From: Aeoliella sp052161615
GTDB taxonomy: Bacteria; Planctomycetota; Planctomycetia; Pirellulales; Lacipirellulaceae
Direction: 5' to 3'
NCBI RefSeq assembly: GCF_052161615.1
Contig: NZ_CP197417.1
Coordinates: 1,054,001 to 1,118,000, forward strand
Length of the DNA stretch: 64,000 bases
The notes under the pieces were generated by a model. It was not told where the DNA came from. It saw nothing but the letters and a program-made list of their open reading frames with translations, and did not search any database. This document shows, one piece after another, positions 25,101-32,850 of the stretch. Every line of letters starts with the position of its first letter. Within the stretch, counting starts at the first letter, position 1. Made by a program: the position numbers and the translations under genes.

Positions 25101-25144
25101 CCTCATAAAGTCTTCATATTTTCTTCACACTCGTCGCCTACTAT
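25101..25144 (+). promoter_or_regulatory. Pho-box array and -10 box of the pst operon
   Basis: Three seven-base repeats, CCTCATA (25101), CTTCATA (25112) and CTTCACA (25123), recur every 11 bases, as in PhoB boxes (CTGTCAT-type heptamer plus four bases). A -10 box TACTAT (25139-25144) follows the last repeat after nine bases, the usual place in PhoB-activated promoters, which lack a good -35 box. Since phoB lies in the operon, phosphate starvation should induce all six genes. Confidence 0.65.
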
Positions 25145-25238
25145 TTGGACTCCTGAGCGACCTTTTGCCGCCAAGCGGTGGGGGGAGTTCCCCGAAGGTT
25201 TGGGGTCGCTCTGCATTCCTTTCGCCGAGTAGGTCTCG

Positions 25239-26180
25239 ATGTACCGCAACCTTCCCAGTTTCGCACTCGCTATTGGACTGTTGGCCGCTGCTACCGGATG
25301 CACGAAGAGCTCCATCGATGTCCGCGTCGATGGCTCGAGCACCGTTTATCCGATCACCGAAGCGGTGGCGGTACAGATTCGTCGCGAGCAGCCTGGCATC
25401 CGCGTGACGGTGGCCAAGAGTGGCACCGGTGGCGGCATGAAGAAGTTCGGCAAGGGCGAGATCGACATCTGCGACGCGTCGCGCGAGATGAAGGAAGAAG
25501 AAGCTGCCGCGTGCGAGAAGGCTGGCATTCGATACGACCATTTCACGGTGGCCTACGATGGCATCGCAGTGTGCGTGCATCCTGAGAATGACTGGTGCAC
25601 CAGTCTCACCGTCGATCAGCTCAAGCAGTTGTATTCGCTCGATAGCCCCATCAAGACGTGGAAGGATTTGAACGAAGCCTGGCCTGCCGAGGAGATCAAG
25701 CTGTTTGGCCCCGGTGCCGACTCGGGGACGTTCGATACGTTCAAAGAGCAAGTGCTGGGCAAGGACGCAAAGGTCCGTACTGGTTACACGCAGAGCGAAG
25801 AAGACAACGTGCTGGTGAACGGCGTCAAGCAAGACAAGTACGCCCTGGGTTACTTTGGTTATGCCTACTACGCCGAAAACACCGCGGCGCTAAAGGTGCT
25901 GGCGATTGATCCGGGCGACGGAAAGCCGGTCGCCCCCAGCATTGAGAGCATCCGCGATAAGACTTACACCCCGCTTTCTCGTCCGCTGATGCTGTACGTG
26001 AACCTCGAGTCGTTCGATCGCCCCAAGGTGGCGGAGTTCGTGAAGTTCTATCTCGACAACGCCAACGAGATGGCGGCCAAGGTGAAGTACGTGCCGGTGG
26101 CGGAAGAGATTGGCGTCGAGAACGCGGAGAAGTTTGAGAAGCTGAAGTCCGCAGCGAAGCCCTCGGCGGACGAGGTTTAA
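25239..26180 (+). CDS. pstS: Phosphate-binding lipoprotein of the Pst ABC transporter
   Basis: 313 aa. A signal peptide with lipobox AAATGC (Cys21) anchors it. The mature part is a PstS-type binding protein: DGSSTVYPITEAVA, SGTGGGMKKFGKGEIDICDA, GPGADSGTFDTF. These loops bind phosphate. First gene of pstSCAB-phoU-phoB, 57 bases before pstC, and preceded by Pho-box-like repeats. Confidence 0.94.
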   Translation: MYRNLPSFALAIGLLAAATGCTKSSIDVRVDGSSTVYPITEAVAVQIRREQPGIRVTVAKSGTGGGMKKFGKGEIDICDASREMKEEEAAACEKAGIRYDHFTVAYDGIAVCVHPENDWCTSLTVDQLKQLYSLDSPIKTWKDLNEAWPAEEIKLFGPGADSGTFDTFKEQVLGKDAKVRTGYTQSEEDNVLVNGVKQDKYALGYFGYAYYAENTAALKVLAIDPGDGKPVAPSIESIRDKTYTPLSRPLMLYVNLESFDRPKVAEFVKFYLDNANEMAAKVKYVPVAEEIGVENAEKFEKLKSAAKPSADEV

Positions 26181-26237
26181 GCGATTGTCCATTCCCCGAA
26201 CTCTTGCGAGTCCGGCTACGGTACTAATTAAAGATTT

Positions 26238-27179
26238 ATGAGCACTGTTTCCACCACCAACGAGACTTCCGCGCCCGGCATCGATGCCGAGACGTCGGCA
26301 CGCCTATGGCGGACGCGGAGCGAAGCGGTGATTCGGACGCTGCTTTTGATCTGCGCGGGCGTTTCGGTCGCGACCACGGTGGGCATCGTGGTGCTGCTGT
26401 TGTTTGAGTCGCTGCCGTTCTTTGCCGAAGTATCGGTAGTTGAGTTTCTTACCGGTACGAAGTGGGCTCCCACGAATGAACAGTTCGGTATTTTGCCACT
26501 TTTCTGCGGCACGATGCTGGTGACCGTCGGGGCGATGATGGTCGCGTTGCCACTGGGGCTTGGGTGTGCGATTTACTTGGCCGAGTACGCGACGCCATGG
26601 GTACGCGAAACGGTGAAGCCCGCGCTTGAGGTGCTTGCCGGTATACCTTCGGTCGTGTTTGGATACTTGGCGATCGTCGCGATCTCGCCGTTCATCAAGT
26701 CGTGGATTCCTAGTGCCGATCCTGCCAACGCCGCCGCCGCTGCGATTGTGGTGGGCTTCATGATATTGCCGACCATCATTTCGCTGTCCGAAGACGTGCT
26801 GCGCTCGGTGCCGCGGAGCCTCCGCGAGGGTGCCTACGCCCTCGGGGCGACCAAGTACGATGTCACGGTGAAGGTAGTGATTCCTGCCGCGCTGTCAGGC
26901 ATCGTGGCTTCGTTCCTCTTGGCCGTGTCGCGGGCGATTGGCGAGACGATGGCCGTGACGCTAGCGGCGGGTGGGACGCCGCGGATGACGCTCAACATGT
27001 TTGAAAGCGTGCAGACGATGACCGCTTACATCGTCGAGAAGTCGGGGGGTGAGAATTCCTATGGCACCATTGAGTACCGCACCATCTTTGCGGTGGCTCT
27101 GGCTCTGTTCGTGTCGACGATGGTGCTGAACATCGTCGCGCAGTGGATTTTGGCTCGGATGCGGGAGAAGTACGAATGA
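26238..27179 (+). CDS. pstC: Phosphate ABC transporter permease
   Basis: 313 aa with about six membrane segments. The permease motif is at REGAYALGATKYDVTVKVVI and AVSRAIGETMAV. FEVSVVEFLTGTKWAP is the long periplasmic loop typical of PstC, between segments 1 and 2. Its stop overlaps the pstA start (ATGA). Confidence 0.94.
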   Translation: MSTVSTTNETSAPGIDAETSARLWRTRSEAVIRTLLLICAGVSVATTVGIVVLLLFESLPFFAEVSVVEFLTGTKWAPTNEQFGILPLFCGTMLVTVGAMMVALPLGLGCAIYLAEYATPWVRETVKPALEVLAGIPSVVFGYLAIVAISPFIKSWIPSADPANAAAAAIVVGFMILPTIISLSEDVLRSVPRSLREGAYALGATKYDVTVKVVIPAALSGIVASFLLAVSRAIGETMAVTLAAGGTPRMTLNMFESVQTMTAYIVEKSGGENSYGTIEYRTIFAVALALFVSTMVLNIVAQWILARMREKYE

Positions 27180-28066
27180 ATCTCACCGCAACCGAACAAG
27201 AGGCGATGGTGCGTTATCGCCGACGGAAACGCTTGGTTTCGAAGGTGTTCAGCGCGCTCTGCTTGGCGGCGACAATTAGCTGCGTGCTAGTGCTTGTGCT
27301 ACTGCTGGTCAGCGTGGCGTCGCGTGGGTTTAAGTACCTGAACTGGAACTTCATCACGGGCTTGATCTCGCCCGATCCGCACGACGCCGGTGTGTGGGTC
27401 TATTTGGTTGGTAGCGTGTGGTTGATCGGGCTTACCACTTTGTTCTCGGTGCCCGTGGGTGTCGGAGCGGCGATTTATCTCGAAGAGTACGCGGCCGACA
27501 CGCGTTGGAAGCGACTCGTGCAACTCAATATCGCGAACCTCGCCGGCGTGCCCTCGATTGTGTACGGCCTGTTGGGACTAGGCATCTTCGTGTGGGCACT
27601 CGACTTCGGCCACAGCGTACTTTCGGGGGCGTTGACTCTGTCGCTGGTGGTGCTGCCGATCGTGATTCTCTCGGCGCAGGAAGCCCTTCGCGCGGTGCCC
27701 GGGACGATTCGACAGGCGTCGTTCGCTCTGGGGGCGACCCGTTGGCAAACCATCTGGCGACAAGTGCTTCCCGCCGCCACGCCCGGCATCATGACCGGCG
27801 TGATCCTGGCGATTGCCCGCGCGCTCGGTGAAGCGGCTCCCCTGGTGGCCATGGGTGCCATGCAGTACATCGACTACGCCCCGCAGAGTGTGTGGGACCC
27901 GTTTACCGCACTACCGCTCGCTATTTTCGAGTGGGCGGGGCGTCCTCAGCAAGAGTTTCACGACCTGTCGGCGACGGCGATTTTGCTGCTGCTGATGGTG
28001 CTGGTGACGATGAATATGGGGGCCGCGTACGTCCGTTATCGATTTGGCAAGGCAATCCGATGGTAA
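27176..28066 (+). CDS. pstA: Phosphate ABC transporter permease
   Basis: 296 aa with six membrane segments and the EAA loop IRQASFALGATRWQTIWRQV, ending ARALGEAAPLVAMGA. The start ATG overlaps the pstC stop by four bases, which indicates translational coupling and fixes the start. It pairs with PstC to form the membrane channel. Confidence 0.94.
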   Translation: MNLTATEQEAMVRYRRRKRLVSKVFSALCLAATISCVLVLVLLLVSVASRGFKYLNWNFITGLISPDPHDAGVWVYLVGSVWLIGLTTLFSVPVGVGAAIYLEEYAADTRWKRLVQLNIANLAGVPSIVYGLLGLGIFVWALDFGHSVLSGALTLSLVVLPIVILSAQEALRAVPGTIRQASFALGATRWQTIWRQVLPAATPGIMTGVILAIARALGEAAPLVAMGAMQYIDYAPQSVWDPFTALPLAIFEWAGRPQQEFHDLSATAILLLLMVLVTMNMGAAYVRYRFGKAIRW

Positions 28067-28109
28067 GGACCTTTTGGGGTCGATGCCAGCAAGCGATGCG
28101 AGCGATAGA

Positions 28110-28991
28110 ATGACCATGAGCAGAACCGCAACAACTCGCCCCGGGAGTTCCTCGGCCGTGGAAGATTCGCCCCTTGCCATCCGCCGTCCATCGGCCACCG
28201 TCAAGCCCGCTCGCACACCGAGCGAGGTTGCCGACAAGAAGAGCAAGTTCACTGCGAGTAACGTGAACTTCTGGTATGGCTCGCATCACGCGCTGCACAA
28301 CATCACGCTCGACATCCCCGAGCACTGCGTCACCGCGCTCATCGGTCCCTCGGGCTGCGGCAAGAGTACGTTCCTGCGTTGTTTGAATCGCATGAACGAC
28401 ATGATTGAGCACACCCGAGTCGAGGGGGACATTCTGCTCGACGGGCAAGAGATTCGCGGCCCGCGAGTCGATGTGGTCGAGCTTCGCAAGCGTGTCGGCA
28501 TGGTATTTCAGAAGTCGAACCCGTTCCCGAAGTCGATTTTTGAGAACATCGCCTACGGCCCGCGCGTGTCGGGCATGCGGTCGCGGGCCAGGCTCGAAGA
28601 GATCGTCGAGAAGTCGCTCCGCCAGTCGGCGCTATGGGAAGAGGTAAAGGACCGCCTGAACGACTCGGCGCTCGCGCTCTCCGGTGGTCAGCAGCAGCGG
28701 CTTTGTATCGCCCGCGCGCTGGCGACCGACCCCGACGTGCTGCTGATGGACGAACCGGCTTCGGCGCTCGACCCCACCAGCACGCTCCGCATCGAAGATT
28801 TGATCTTCGAACTGAAAGACACCTACACCATTGCCATTGTCACGCACAACATGCAACAGGCGGCACGGGTGTCGGATCGCACCGCGTTTTTCTACGAAGG
28901 CCGGCTCGTGGAGTCGGGCCCGACGAACGAGGTGTTCACCAATCCCACCAAGCAGGAAACCGAAGACTACATCACGGGCCGTTTTGGTTGA
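28110..28991 (+). CDS. pstB: Phosphate ABC transporter ATP-binding protein
   Basis: 293 aa. Walker A GPSGCGKST, the PstB-specific LRCLNRMNDM, signature LSGGQQQRLCIARALA, Walker B VLLMDEPASALDP and switch His in IVTHNMQQA. The N-terminal 45 residues before the ABC domain are Thr/Ser/Pro-rich and longer than usual. Starts at 28110 and 28116 (ATGACCATGAGC) are equivalent; the frame is also open further upstream into pstA. Confidence 0.94.
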   Translation: MTMSRTATTRPGSSSAVEDSPLAIRRPSATVKPARTPSEVADKKSKFTASNVNFWYGSHHALHNITLDIPEHCVTALIGPSGCGKSTFLRCLNRMNDMIEHTRVEGDILLDGQEIRGPRVDVVELRKRVGMVFQKSNPFPKSIFENIAYGPRVSGMRSRARLEEIVEKSLRQSALWEEVKDRLNDSALALSGGQQQRLCIARALATDPDVLLMDEPASALDPTSTLRIEDLIFELKDTYTIAIVTHNMQQAARVSDRTAFFYEGRLVESGPTNEVFTNPTKQETEDYITGRFG

Positions 28992-29028
28992 TGCCGCCTG
29001 GTTTTCTTTATTCGCTGGTAGTTTGAAT

Positions 29029-29712
29029 ATGAGCAAGCATTTAGAGCGTGATCTGCAGAACCTGGAGCGGCAGTTGCTCACCCAGGCGTCGGTGGTCGAA
29101 GGAATGATCCGCACCGCCAGCCGCGCGCTTTGTCAGCGCCAAGCCGACCTGGTGTGGGAAGTGATCAAGCAGGAACAGCAGGTCAACGCTCGCGAGGTGC
29201 TGATCGAAGAAGAGTGCCTGAAGATTCTGGCGCTCCACCAACCGGTGGCCATCGACCTTCGTCGCACCGCCGCGGTGCTGAAGATCAATGGCGACTTAGA
29301 GCGTATTGCGGACCTCGCCGTGAACCTGGGCGAACGCGTCCGGTCACTGGCCGAACAACCAGAGATCCATCTTTCGGATAACCTCGAGAAGATGGCGACG
29401 ATCACCGTCGAGATGGTCCGCGGGGCCCTCGATGCGTTTGTTGAGTTCGATGCCGATGCGGCCGAGAAGGTTTGCCGGCGGGACAACGAGGTCGACGACC
29501 TCAACTTGAAATTAATTGATGAATTGCACGAGGTCATGCGGACGCGCAGCGATCTGGTCGAAGCGGCGCTCTATTTCTTCTCTGCCACCAGGCACATCGA
29601 GCGCATTGCGGACCATGCTACCAACATTGCCGAAGACGTTATCTATCTGGTGGAGGGCGAGATTGCTCGTCACCGCCATGAAGAAATTCGGCAGGATAAG
29701 TCGGCACGATGA
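29029..29712 (+). CDS. phoU: PhoU, negative regulator of phosphate signalling
   Basis: 227 aa, two three-helix PhoU modules. Both metal-binding motifs are present: DLERIADLAVNLGER (first) and RHIERIADHATNIAEDVIYL (second). PhoU links the Pst transporter to the PhoR/PhoB pair and keeps it off at high phosphate. It lies 37 bases after pstB and 15 before phoB. Confidence 0.94.
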   Translation: MSKHLERDLQNLERQLLTQASVVEGMIRTASRALCQRQADLVWEVIKQEQQVNAREVLIEEECLKILALHQPVAIDLRRTAAVLKINGDLERIADLAVNLGERVRSLAEQPEIHLSDNLEKMATITVEMVRGALDAFVEFDADAAEKVCRRDNEVDDLNLKLIDELHEVMRTRSDLVEAALYFFSATRHIERIADHATNIAEDVIYLVEGEIARHRHEEIRQDKSAR

Positions 29713-29727
29713 GAGCGCTAAAGAGAC

Positions 29728-30435
29728 ATGGCTAAACCACTAGTGTTGATTGTCGAGGACGATCGGTCGTTGGCCGACGTACTGGATTACAACCTGCGTC
29801 AGGATGGTTACGACACCTTGGTAGCTCGCGATGGGCAAGATGGCCTTTCGCAAGCACGACTTCGCGGCCCGCAATTGATCGTGCTCGATCTGATGCTGCC
29901 GCTCGTAGATGGACTTGAGATATGCCGTCGGCTGCGGAGCGATCCGGCGACCCGCGAGATGGTCATCCTGATGCTCACCGCCAAGGCAGAAGAAACCGAT
30001 CAGGTCGCTGGCTTCAGCGTCGGCGCGGACGATTACGTTACCAAACCGTTCAGCGTCAAAGTGCTGCTCGAACGCATTCGAGCGCTCTTGCGTCGTCGTC
30101 AAGGCAACGCCATGAACGGCGACACCTTGGTGAGCCAGGGCATTATGGTCGATCGCCAGCGGCATCGCGTCACGGCAGGCGAGCAACTGCTCGACCTGAC
30201 GCCCAGCGAGTTCAGCTTGCTAGAGTCGCTGATCCGCCATCCCGGTCGAGTGTTCAGTCGCGCGGAGCTCATTGACTCGGCACTCGGTGGCGATTCGCTG
30301 GTGCTGGAGCGGACGATCGACGTCCACGTCCGCGCGCTGCGGAAGAAACTCGAACGGCATGCCGACTTGATCGAAACGGTCCGCGGCGTTGGCTACCGCT
30401 TTCGCGATCCTGCGTCGAGCTTCAGCATGGCGTAG
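29728..30435 (+). CDS. phoB: OmpR-family response regulator, PhoB
   Basis: 235 aa. Receiver domain with DD in VEDDRS, phosphoacceptor Asp in IVLDLMLP and KPF loop; C-terminal winged helix (LTPSEFSLLESLIRHPGRVF, VDVHVRALRKKL-type IDVHVRALRKKLERH, VRGVGYRF). Position at the end of the pst operon supports PhoB. No PhoR kinase follows: the next gene is on the other strand. Phosphorylated PhoB should bind the Pho boxes at 25101-25129 and autoactivate its operon. Confidence 0.92.
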   Translation: MAKPLVLIVEDDRSLADVLDYNLRQDGYDTLVARDGQDGLSQARLRGPQLIVLDLMLPLVDGLEICRRLRSDPATREMVILMLTAKAEETDQVAGFSVGADDYVTKPFSVKVLLERIRALLRRRQGNAMNGDTLVSQGIMVDRQRHRVTAGEQLLDLTPSEFSLLESLIRHPGRVFSRAELIDSALGGDSLVLERTIDVHVRALRKKLERHADLIETVRGVGYRFRDPASSFSMA

Positions 30436-30457
30436 AGTCTGCGCGATTCTCCCTAGC

Positions 30458-30476
30458 CGGACCGCTAGGCGGTCCG
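30458..30476. terminator. Small hairpin after phoB
   Basis: CGGACCGC-TAG-GCGGTCCG, an 8-bp stem 23 bases after phoB and just before the end of the convergent glycosylase gene. It has no T-run on either strand, so termination is uncertain. Confidence 0.45.
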
Positions 30477-30497
30477 TGAGCTGGAAGCAGATCTCGA

Positions 30498-31310
30498 CTA
30501 GCTCTTGGGTTGCGTCGACCCCGCCGCCGGTGGTTGGCAAGTAGGACACCAGTAGGTGGTGCGCCCCAAGTCTCCCTGCCGGCGGACGCGAATCGGCGTG
30601 CTGCAAAGGTAGCACGGCGCGCCGCTACGACCGTAGACCCACATGCGGCCCCCGTCGCCGGCGAAGCGGGTGGTGCGTGCTGGCCCTTCGAGGTTGTGCT
30701 GCATCAACTGGCGTGCGAGGTCAAACAGATCGGCGAGCCGTGCGTCGTCGAGATTCGCGACGGGGGCGAACGGGTCGATGTGCTCCAGGAACAATAGCTC
30801 CGACTTATAGATGTTGCCAATGCCGGCGGTGAGTGTCTGGTTCATCACCGCTTCGCCCACCGGCTTGTGGTTTTGAGTGCGGAAGCGTGCAATCACCTCG
30901 CGGACATCGAGCTCCTTGCCAAGGAGGTCGGGGCCAACTTTCGGAAGGTACGGATGCCTGCGGAACTGCGTGGGGGTGAGCAGTTCGAGTGTCTTGGGGC
31001 TGAAAAAGATCACGACAAGCCTGGCCGTTTCCATGACCAGGGCAGCGCGGCGTTCGGGCTTTTGCCAGGGCTCGCCTAGGGGATAGATGTGCCAAGAGCC
31101 AGTCATGCCCGAGTGCCCATGCACCACTCGTTCGTCGTCGAGGTGCAGCAGCAGGTGCTTCCCGCGGGCCTCGACCTCGATGACGTGATGGCCGACGAGC
31201 GATGCCGAGTCGATCCAGTCGTCCCAACCTCGCGCGGCGACAATCGGCTCGCCCACCAGCCAGGGGCGGAGCGTGTTGGCGGTTCGGTGGATCGTATCGC
31301 CTTCGGGCAC
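30498..31310 (-). CDS. DNA glycosylase / AP lyase of the Fpg/Nei family (Nei2-like)
   Basis: 270 aa. Pro2 and Glu3 (PEGDTIHRTA), the catalytic pair of the family, come directly after a GTG start at 31310, which fixes the start because the N-terminal Pro must be exposed after Met removal. The PEGDT opening is that of Nei2-type enzymes. The helix-two-turn-helix is at NQTLTAGIGNIYKSELLFL and the C-terminal zinc finger is CYLCSTPIR...WCPTC. It excises oxidised bases and nicks the strand by beta-delta elimination. It is convergent with phoB. Confidence 0.93.
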   Translation of the reverse strand: MPEGDTIHRTANTLRPWLVGEPIVAARGWDDWIDSASLVGHHVIEVEARGKHLLLHLDDERVVHGHSGMTGSWHIYPLGEPWQKPERRAALVMETARLVVIFFSPKTLELLTPTQFRRHPYLPKVGPDLLGKELDVREVIARFRTQNHKPVGEAVMNQTLTAGIGNIYKSELLFLEHIDPFAPVANLDDARLADLFDLARQLMQHNLEGPARTTRFAGDGGRMWVYGRSGAPCYLCSTPIRVRRQGDLGRTTYWCPTCQPPAAGSTQPKS

Positions 31311-31959
31311 GTCAGAATGCGGGTTCGGGCAGCAGGGAAGTAGCCGCCAATCAGAGGCGGCGTCGGTCCTGTCATGATTACCCGCGAAGAGCCGCCGGCA
31401 AGGGCGTCGCGTCGGCAAAATAAAAAAGGCCCAACGACCCCCGGCGGCTTCGGCTAAGCCGGACGTAGCGGTGAACTTCGGCGGAACGCCGTAGGCCGCA
31501 GGGGATCGCTAGGTCGTTGGGCAGTGAAGGATTGGGGCGAGGATTGGGGTAAAACCATGAAACAAGCATCCGAAACGAGTGCCGTCACTCAATAAGACAG
31601 CCCCCGGGTGCCTAAAGTTTCATTATTCTGGCGGAATTTATTCCTGGCTGAGTGTCCCGGCCCCCCCTGAGGGCCCCCTCCAGGACAACCCAAACCAGTT
31701 TGATCCGAACGCCAGCCCCCAAAGTTCCGGTTTTTGAGGGACTCGCAAGATTCGCGCTCGCGTCGCGAATAAACCACAACGCTACGTGAGAACCTGTAGT
31801 GGGACTCCTCCAAGCGGGGGGCCCAGGTTATCTTTGTCGTCTACTTGCGTGCCTCGGTCAATGAACGCAGTATGAACGCACGCAGATGGTTCGAACGAAA
31901 ATGCATCGCCTGGGGAGCGATTTACCGATTGCGAAAAGCTGGGAGGGGAACTCGGCAGA
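31311..31959. other. Long non-coding gap with a terminator-like structure
   Basis: About 650 bases between divergent genes. It contains a large hairpin structure (31422-31522) and otherwise no convincing gene; a 74-codon minus-strand frame at 31589-31813 has no homology I recognise. A purine-rich GGGAGGGGA (31941-31949) is the ribosome site of the next gene. Confidence 0.5.
31422..31522 (-). terminator. Structured terminator-like element (minus strand)
   Basis: On the minus strand an 11-bp stem GCCCAACGACC/GGTCGTTGGGC encloses about 72 bases that contain smaller hairpins (CGGCG-TTC-CGCCG and CGGC-TTA-GCCG), and six T follow. This could end an RNA transcribed from the gap at 31523-31900. The inner text resembles dispersed planctomycete repeats. 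Confidence 0.5.
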
Positions 31960-32691
31960 ATGGGGTGGACTCAACAGCCAGAAGGTCGATCGCTTGCCTG
32001 CAACGGTGAGACCATTCGCTTTCATCGTAATCATTTGGGTTGGACGCAGCAGCAGCTCGCCGATCGGGCGGGTTACTCGTCGCGCGTCATCGCCAAGGCC
32101 GAGGCCGATGGTAGCTTAAGTCCTGCGACGATCGAACATCTGGCCGATGCGCTGAGCCAGCCCGATCGCCCCGTCTATCCCGAAGATTTGATCTTCGCAC
32201 CGAAGCGAATTGCGCGGAAGTTTATCGAATACTACGCCCGCTACGAAGAAAGGTGTGGCGAGTACTGGGCAGAGTTCTTAGCGGACGACGCGCAACTCGT
32301 CGTTCCGGGCGATCCCGCCGTGTTGCCATTCTGTGGAGTCTACGAAGGCAAAGAAGGCTTCGCGCAGTTCTGGCGTAACTTCTTCGCCGTCATGCAGCGG
32401 CACGATAAAGACTTGATCGTCCGAAGTATGCGTGTGTTCGCCGAAGGGAATCACGTTATCGTACTAACCAGCGACAACGCGGCATTCATCGGCCAGCCTG
32501 GGCCCTACCCGTCCTCGCCGCTGGCGTTCATCTTCGAGTTCGAGCGAGGCAAGCTCAAGCGACTGGAAGACCATTTCAATACCTCAGCAGCCGAGAACCG
32601 TGTGTTGCAGCTCCTGAGCGAATCAACCAAAGCTCGCGAAGCCTTGCGAGCGGCGCAGGAGACGAAGGACGGTTTTAGAGGTGAAAAGTAA
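31960..32691 (+). CDS. HTH (XRE) regulator fused to a SnoaL/NTF2-like domain
   Basis: 243 aa. An XRE-type helix-turn-helix (about 18-72: IRFHRNHLGWTQQQLADRAG, SSRVIAKAEADGSLSP) is followed by a SnoaL/NTF2-like cone domain (about 80-205: ARYEERCGEYWAEFLADDAQ, CGVYEGKEGFAQFW, FEFERGKLKRLEDHFN). The second domain could bind a small ligand that controls the first; the ligand is unknown. GGGAGGGGA lies about ten bases before the start. It stands between Nei2 (divergent) and Lhr (convergent). Confidence 0.83.
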   Translation: MGWTQQPEGRSLACNGETIRFHRNHLGWTQQQLADRAGYSSRVIAKAEADGSLSPATIEHLADALSQPDRPVYPEDLIFAPKRIARKFIEYYARYEERCGEYWAEFLADDAQLVVPGDPAVLPFCGVYEGKEGFAQFWRNFFAVMQRHDKDLIVRSMRVFAEGNHVIVLTSDNAAFIGQPGPYPSSPLAFIFEFERGKLKRLEDHFNTSAAENRVLQLLSESTKAREALRAAQETKDGFRGEK

Positions 32692-32803
32692 GTGGGTATT
32701 TTTAGACACGGATAATGTTGAGTAGTAGGACATAGTAATCCGTACCGATGCTATCGAATCAGATGCGAGGCCTAGAAGGTGGCTGAACTTTCGGGAAGAC
32801 TGT

Positions 32804-32834
32804 CATCCGTGTTTCATCCGTGTGCATCTGTGGC
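32804..32834 (-). repeat. Dispersed GATG-rich intergenic repeat, copy 2
   Basis: Reverse complement reads GCCACAGATGCACACGGATG and on, four differences from 3458-3488 in 31 bases. It sits between the convergent HTH/SnoaL and lhr genes. A short related piece (TTTTTAGACACGGATAATG) is at about 32699. Confidence 0.65.
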
Positions 32835-32850
32835 GAAAATAACTTCTTAC

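Noticed and set aside
30458..30476. phoB terminator as a true rho-independent site
   Set aside because: The hairpin is short and no T-run follows on either strand, so it is listed only with low confidence.
31422..31522. Possible RNase P RNA, tmRNA or SRP RNA end
   Set aside because: The conserved words of these RNAs (for example GAGGAAAGTCC of RNase P, the GGTTCGA arm of tmRNA) are absent.
31589..31813. 74-codon minus-strand frame in the gap
   Set aside because: No domain, no ribosome site; composition like surrounding non-coding DNA.
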